The notes beneath the pieces are model-generated. The model worked only from the letters and a program-made list of their open reading frames with translations. It was not told the origin of the DNA and did not search any database. From Spirochaetaceae bacterium (lineage in GTDB: Bacteria > Spirochaetota > Spirochaetia > SZUA-6 > Fen-1364), in assembly GCA_003141795.1 (NCBI GenBank), contig PLNO01000031.1:1-56134 (forward strand): a stretch of DNA of 56,134 bases, in the 5' to 3' direction. Every line of letters starts with the position of its first letter. Positions within the stretch are counted from its first letter, which is position 1. The position numbers and the translations under genes are program-made. Positions 52,377-56,134 of this stretch are shown piece after piece.

Positions 52377-53039
52377 ATGCCGCGAACGATTCTCGTCACC
52401 GAGGGTGACTCCCCGCTCGGGGGGGCGCTGACGCGCTTGCTTCTGGCCCGCGGCTTTTCCGTGGCGGCACTCCAGGAACGTGCGCCCGTTGCCAGCGGCG
52501 AGCGCACGGGATCCGCTCCTCGTCCCTCTTTGGCCGTCGCGTGGAACCGCCGCTCCCCCGTGTCCGCCCATACCATCCTGCTGACCGTGCTCAACGCGTT
52601 CGAGTCGATCGATGACGTGCTCATCCTGGAGCCGCCGATCCCTGACGGTCCCTCCCTGCGCGAAGCGCAGAGTGCGGACATCGAGCGTGCGCTGGACGAC
52701 GCGAAGGGGCCGATGTTCCTGGCGCGCGAGGCACTCTCCTATTTCCATCGCAGCGGTGCGGGAGTTCTCTGCATGGTGAGTGGAGGCCCCTCTGCCGGGC
52801 CTGTTGCCGGCGCCGCCCGCGAATGCTTTCGCGGGCTCGCCGGGTCGCTCCTTAGCGGGTCAGGAGAGCAGGGGGTCGTTGCGAACGGATTCCAGACCGC
52901 GGGGGCGGACCCCGAGGAATACGCGGCGTTCATCGACAGGACGCTGGAGGAGAAGGCGCGCAAGATCTCGGGGCGCTGGTTCGCGTTCCAGCCCCGGGGC
53001 GGCTTCCTCCAGGGCGTGCTCTCGGGCTCTAGAACATGA
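52377..53039 (+). CDS. Degenerate SDR-like Rossmann-fold protein
   Basis: 220 residues from the ATG at 52377; the frame upstream lies in the flavoenzyme gene. The start RTILVTEGDSPLGGALTRLL resembles the SDR TGxxxGxG loop but with Glu-Gly-Asp, and a helix-strand order like SDRs continues to VLCMVSGGPSAGPVAG. The Tyr-x3-Lys pair expected after that is missing (AARECFRGLAGSLLSG). Probably a cofactor-binding or structural homolog without dehydrogenase activity. Its 3' end overlaps the convergent corrinoid-activator gene by 11 bases. Confidence 0.68.
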   Translation: MPRTILVTEGDSPLGGALTRLLLARGFSVAALQERAPVASGERTGSAPRPSLAVAWNRRSPVSAHTILLTVLNAFESIDDVLILEPPIPDGPSLREAQSADIERALDDAKGPMFLAREALSYFHRSGAGVLCMVSGGPSAGPVAGAARECFRGLAGSLLSGSGEQGVVANGFQTAGADPEEYAAFIDRTLEEKARKISGRWFAFQPRGGFLQGVLSGSRT

Positions 53040-54813
53040 TCGCGTCCATGAACCGGGCCTGAAACTCCGGTTTCCCTCCCAGCTCGATGAACTTCGCCAC
53101 ACGCGACGCGCTCTGCGATGCTCGCCATTTCTCCCGGGAGACCAGCGCCATGAGGGCGCCGCGAAGTGCAGCATTGCCCACGACCTGCACCCCGGAGAGC
53201 TCCATCGTGGGGATCAGCCCGATGCGCATGGCGGATCGCGCGTCGAGCCCCGCCCCGAAGTTGCCCGCGAGGCGCAGGCTGTCGAGATCACCCACGGCGA
53301 GGCCGCTCACCTCGAGCAGCGTCTCGATGCCGGTGCGCACCGCGCCCTTGGCGAGCTGGAGCTTGCGGACGTCCCCCTGCGAGATGTACACGGAGCGATC
53401 GTCGGACAGCGCAAATGCGGGCTCGCTTCCCGCCGTGAACAGGCGCTCCCGCAGGCGCGGGGCGGGGACATCGGAGGAATCCACGATCCTGCCGGTGGTA
53501 TCGATCACACCGCGCTCCAGAAGCTCCGCGATGCCCGCGATCAGTCCCGTACCGCAGATCCCTTTCGGGTGTCCGTCCCCGACGACGGAGGTGGTGACCT
53601 GCCCGTCCTCAGTGATCTGTACGCCGTAGACTGCCCCCTCCAGCGCGCGCATGCCGCAGGATATCTCGGCTCCCTCGAAGGCGGGTCCGGCCGCCGTGGA
53701 GGTGGCGAGGAGGTCGCCGTTTCTGGCGAGCACCATCTCACCGTTCGTTCCGATGTCGATGGAAAGCGTGGTGGCCTTCTCTTGCTGCAGGTCCAGCGCG
53801 ACGATCATCGCGATCGTGTCGGCACCGACGTACGCGGAGATGAGCGGAAGGGTTTCCACGTAGCCCCGCTCCTGGAAGGTCCACCCCATGTCCCGCGGAC
53901 GGGAGTGGAGGGACCCGGCGCAGACGGTTACGTAGGGGACGTGGGTGAGCTGGTAGGGGTCGATGCCGTTGAGGATGTGGATCATGATCGGGTTTCCGAC
54001 GACCACGGTCTTCACGACCTGGGACGGCGCTACACCGGCCTCCGTGAGCAGCTTCCTGCCCCCCTCGTCGATCGTCCTGATCACCGCGGAGCGGACGGGC
54101 CCCCTGTCGGAATGGAAGCTCTGCGCGCGTGAGACGACGTCTGCGCCGAATGCGACCTGGGCATTAAGAAAGGCGCGGCGGCCGCGGCGTTGGCCTGTCT
54201 CCAGATCGACGAGCGCGATGTCCACGGTGGTCGTGCCGAGGTCCACCGCGAATCCGTGGAAGCCGCCGCTTCCCTCCGCATCGACCGCAATGAGCTCCTT
54301 CTCCTCGCACAGCGCGCGGACCCGCCATCCGCCCCTCCGCATGGCAAGGGAGAGGGACTCGAGCGCGGCCGTGTCGGGGACGCCGGTGGCGACCCCATGG
54401 GCTGCGAGCGCTCTCTCCAGACGCTCCCAGTCCGCGGTCTGGTCTTCGAGTGACGGCTCGGAGAGGACGGCGGAGACGACCCTCATGGAGCCCGCGCCGA
54501 GGGACGTGGCGAGGTCTTCGTCCCGAAGCCCCTGCTTCCATGAACGACTGGACTGCCGATCCCCGGGGATCGTCACCGTGCAATCCGCGCTCACCCGGAG
54601 CTGGCAGGAGAGGTATCCACCGTCGACTTCCGCACCCGCAGCTCCGCTTTTGCTCGGCGCAGGCTCGACCATCACCTTGCACTGCCGGCAGGTTCCCTTC
54701 CCGCCGCAGGGGGAGTCGAGGAGGACGCCGCCCGCCTGCAGCACGTCGCGGAGTACCGCACCAGCCGGGGCCGTCAGTGATATCCCCAGAGGAAGCACAT
54801 GAAGTATGGGCAT
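53029..54813 (-). CDS. Ferredoxin-ASKHA protein, corrinoid reductive activator (RACo-like)
   Basis: 594 residues. An N-terminal plant-type 2Fe-2S domain has Cys36, Cys42, Cys45 and Cys70 ([17 protein letters not shown]). A linker is followed by a DUF4445/ASKHA ATPase with [53 protein letters not shown] and [14 protein letters not shown]. RACo and relatives use ATP to reduce inactive Co(II) corrinoid proteins back to Co(I) for methyl transfer. The MttB-type (16410) and UroD-like (18027) genes are the only corrinoid-linked partners in the window, 34 kb away. The mRNA seems leaderless (TACAAT seven bases before the ATG). Confidence 0.9.
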   Translation of the reverse strand: MPILHVLPLGISLTAPAGAVLRDVLQAGGVLLDSPCGGKGTCRQCKVMVEPAPSKSGAAGAEVDGGYLSCQLRVSADCTVTIPGDRQSSRSWKQGLRDEDLATSLGAGSMRVVSAVLSEPSLEDQTADWERLERALAAHGVATGVPDTAALESLSLAMRRGGWRVRALCEEKELIAVDAEGSGGFHGFAVDLGTTTVDIALVDLETGQRRGRRAFLNAQVAFGADVVSRAQSFHSDRGPVRSAVIRTIDEGGRKLLTEAGVAPSQVVKTVVVGNPIMIHILNGIDPYQLTHVPYVTVCAGSLHSRPRDMGWTFQERGYVETLPLISAYVGADTIAMIVALDLQQEKATTLSIDIGTNGEMVLARNGDLLATSTAAGPAFEGAEISCGMRALEGAVYGVQITEDGQVTTSVVGDGHPKGICGTGLIAGIAELLERGVIDTTGRIVDSSDVPAPRLRERLFTAGSEPAFALSDDRSVYISQGDVRKLQLAKGAVRTGIETLLEVSGLAVGDLDSLRLAGNFGAGLDARSAMRIGLIPTMELSGVQVVGNAALRGALMALVSREKWRASQSASRVAKFIELGGKPEFQARFMDAIMF

Positions 54814-54820
54814 TGCGGGG

Positions 54821-54850
54821 ATTGTAAACGCTATCCTGCCCGGCGGGCAA
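54821..54850 (-). promoter_or_regulatory. Promoter of corrinoid-activator gene, leaderless type
   Basis: On the minus strand TTGCCC (54850-54845), 18 bases, TACAAT (54826-54821), seven bases, ATG (54813). Confidence 0.45.
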
Positions 54851-54890
54851 GGGCGGCGTCCAGGTCCGTGGCTGCGGAAGACCCCGCGCC

Positions 54891-54919
54891 TTGACGGACA
54901 CGGGCACGCGGACTACCTT
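54891..54919 (+). promoter_or_regulatory. Promoter of lipoprotein gene, leaderless type
   Basis: TTGACG (54891-54896), 17 bases, TACCTT (54914-54919), seven bases, ATG at 54927. The TTG that opens the longer frame is the -35 box. Confidence 0.4.
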
Positions 54920-54926
54920 TCAGTTC

Positions 54927-55658
54927 ATGCCACACACAATGCGGATTGCGGTGCGCGCCGCCGTCCTTGCCGCCCTGATAGCGCTCGTTTCCTGCTCCGT
55001 GAACCAGACCATTGTCATCAAGAACGACGGCTCGGGCACCCTCGCAATGCACGCGGAAGTGTCGAAGCTCCTGAGCGACTACATGGCGAGCCTCGCCGAG
55101 GTGTCGGGGAAGACAGACATGATGAAGGGCGGGAAGGTTTTCGACGTCGCGACGATCCGCAAGGATTTCACCGCCCGTCCCGGACTCACGGTGAAGAAGG
55201 TTTCCGCGCCCACACCGAACTCGCTGGACCTGGAGATCGGATATACGTCGCTCACCGACGTGTTCGCCAGCGACAAGACGATCAAGGGTTCTGGCGCGCT
55301 CGTGTACAGCGAATCCGCGGGCACGAAGACGATCCGCATGCACCTGGACCGCTCGAACTACACACAGCTTTCATCCCTTTTTCCGCTGCTGAACGATCCC
55401 ACCGTCGCAGGGATGGGGCCGCAGGTCAACGATACGATCACCGATGCCGAATACCTCGATATGATAGGCTTCACCCTCGGCGACGAAGGTCCGGCGCTCG
55501 TGAAGAAATCGTACATCTCTCTCACCATCGATCCCGAGGGGCAGATCATCTCGCAGTCAGGCGGGACGGTGAACGGTGGGACGGTGACGTTCCATATCCC
55601 GCTCATCCGCCTGCTCGTGCTGGACAAGCCGCTCGACTATTCGGTGATGTTCAAGTAA
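54927..55658 (+). CDS. Putative lipoprotein of unknown function
   Basis: 243 residues from the ATG at 54927 (an ATG at 54939 is also possible). A signal peptide MRIAVRAAVLAALIALVSC gives lipidated Cys23. The mature part (VNQTIVIKNDGSGTLAMHAE) is predicted beta-rich, like bacterial surface or assembly lipoproteins that begin with a QTxxIxxDGSG strand. No family named with confidence. Divergent from the corrinoid activator; both appear to be read from facing leaderless promoters. Confidence 0.75.
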   Translation: MPHTMRIAVRAAVLAALIALVSCSVNQTIVIKNDGSGTLAMHAEVSKLLSDYMASLAEVSGKTDMMKGGKVFDVATIRKDFTARPGLTVKKVSAPTPNSLDLEIGYTSLTDVFASDKTIKGSGALVYSESAGTKTIRMHLDRSNYTQLSSLFPLLNDPTVAGMGPQVNDTITDAEYLDMIGFTLGDEGPALVKKSYISLTIDPEGQIISQSGGTVNGGTVTFHIPLIRLLVLDKPLDYSVMFK

Positions 55659-55688
55659 TTGAGGCACGTGCCTTTGCTCCCCGTCGAG

Positions 55689-55729
55689 TGTTCCAGAGTG
55701 GTACATCGTCATGTTCCATTCGGGAACAT
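55689..55729. promoter_or_regulatory. Tandem palindromes, candidate sigma-54 enhancer sites
   Basis: TGTTCC-AGAGT-GGTACA (55689-55705, one mismatch) and ATGTTCC-ATTCG-GGAACAT (55711-55729, perfect). Both share the TGTTCC-N5-GGAACA pattern, with centres 23 bases apart, and lie about 70-95 bases upstream of the sigma-54 promoter. Confidence 0.55.
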
Positions 55730-55790
55730 TTTGTCCGGGCAGCATGCGGCAAAACTCTCGAATAACGCGAAAATCTAACAAATACTCTGC

Positions 55791-55806
55791 TGGCATGATC
55801 CTTGCA
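55791..55806 (+). promoter_or_regulatory. Sigma-54 (RpoN) promoter
   Basis: TGGCATGATCCTTGCA matches the consensus TGGCAC-N5-TTGCA with one difference. The invariant GG (55792-55793) and GC (55804-55805) are ten bases apart as required. It points to the membrane gene at 55863. Confidence 0.7.
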
Positions 55807-55862
55807 ACATTACCGGCACCGGTGCCCGTGCCGGGCATCAACTTCGTTGCCAGGAGAAATCA

Positions 55863-56134
55863 ATGCAGGCTCTCATTTCGCGTCTCAACCGTTCATCTGT
55901 GGTAACTATCGTGCTGGCATTTGTTGTGGTGGCGGCTGCGGCTGCCGGCCTCCTCATCGACGCTCTGCCGAGAACGACTCTCTTTGGAGTGGCCGGAGTG
56001 CTTTCGATCGTGCTTGCGGCCTGGGTCTTCATGAGCCGGAATCGGCTGATTGCCGCGGCACGGTCGGATGTCGAGGAACGCAGCGCCGCGGAGAAGGAAT
56101 GGGCGAACAAGGCCCACTGGTACGAGCAGCTCCT
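55863..56134 (+). CDS. Probable methyl-accepting chemotaxis/PAS sensor protein, 3' end outside window
   Basis: The frame is open to the window end (90 codons). CAGGAGAAA lies before the ATG. Two membrane helices (about residues 13-33 and 41-57, joined by a short periplasmic turn) are followed by a charged linker with EERSAAEKEWANKAHWYEQL. This last stretch resembles the lead-in to a PAS domain in short-loop chemotaxis receptors, so a cytoplasmic ligand sensor feeding CheA is likely; a histidine kinase or diguanylate cyclase cannot be ruled out. Driven by the sigma-54 promoter at 55791. Confidence 0.6.
   Translation, partial: MQALISRLNRSSVVTIVLAFVVVAAAAAGLLIDALPRTTLFGVAGVLSIVLAAWVFMSRNRLIAAARSDVEERSAAEKEWANKAHWYEQL

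Overview
The window is a GC-rich chromosomal segment of a carbohydrate-fermenting bacterium. A spirochaete (Spirochaetota) is my best guess, at moderate confidence. The reasons are the secreted-protein leader ending SFAGGNQEQ, the PPi-type phosphofructokinase, the dense sugar ABC transporters with DeoR regulators, and a sigma-54-driven chemotaxis-type membrane gene. No rRNA, tRNA, CRISPR, IS element or phage gene was seen.

Layout. (1) 1-5500: the 3' part of a DUF58 gene and two VWA membrane proteins, joined by ATGA overlaps. (2) 5551-6849: PPi-type phosphofructokinase on the minus strand. (3) 6925-20560, sugar region A: an arabinose/fucose-isomerase-like enzyme, a class I aldolase, a DeoR regulator with a class III aminotransferase, a CUT1 sugar ABC transporter (two permeases and a lipoprotein), and a second isomerase-like gene coupled to an MttB-type corrinoid methyltransferase. 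A UroD/MtaA-like methyltransferase and a LarA-family protein follow on the minus strand. (4) 20700-21392: a small gene graveyard made of an amidohydrolase 5' fragment, an isomerase C-terminal fragment and an oxidoreductase C-terminal fragment. (5) 21651-26212: a RbsA/RbsC/RbsC/RbsB-type transporter with its own promoter and terminator. (6) 26606-35815, sugar region B: one long operon with a CUT1 solute-binding protein, a zinc dehydrogenase, two permeases, an archaeal-type triosephosphate-isomerase-like protein, a YjbQ protein, a second DhnA/LsrF-type aldolase, an amidohydrolase and an FGGY kinase. A Gfo/Idh/MocA oxidoreductase and a class III aminotransferase lie on the opposite strand. (7) 38779-45093: a second DeoR regulator, an FGGY kinase, another isomerase-like gene, an aldose 1-epimerase and a clear L-arabinose isomerase. 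(8) 45081-56134: housekeeping and mixed genes: RadA, an unrecognised 638-residue protein, NAD synthetase, a luciferase-like flavin oxidoreductase, an Old Yellow Enzyme, a degenerate SDR-like protein, a corrinoid-activating ferredoxin/ASKHA protein, a lipoprotein and the start of a probable chemotaxis receptor.

How it fits together. Regions A and B look like parallel, partly duplicated catabolic modules, each with uptake, isomerase or kinase, class I aldolase, aminotransferase and DeoR control. The two deoR promoters share a 15-base upstream element with 13 identities, and variants of a TTTGATTGAAT word recur at several promoters, which suggests common or cross-talking regulation. The graveyard contains truncated copies of the amidohydrolase and oxidoreductase that are intact in region B, so module A appears to have lost functions that B keeps. 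Two corrinoid-methyltransferase-type genes sit among the sugar genes, and a corrinoid activator lies at the far end. This raises the possibility of demethylation of a methylated substrate. Genes from about 21.4 to 34 kb are visibly more AT-rich than the flanks.
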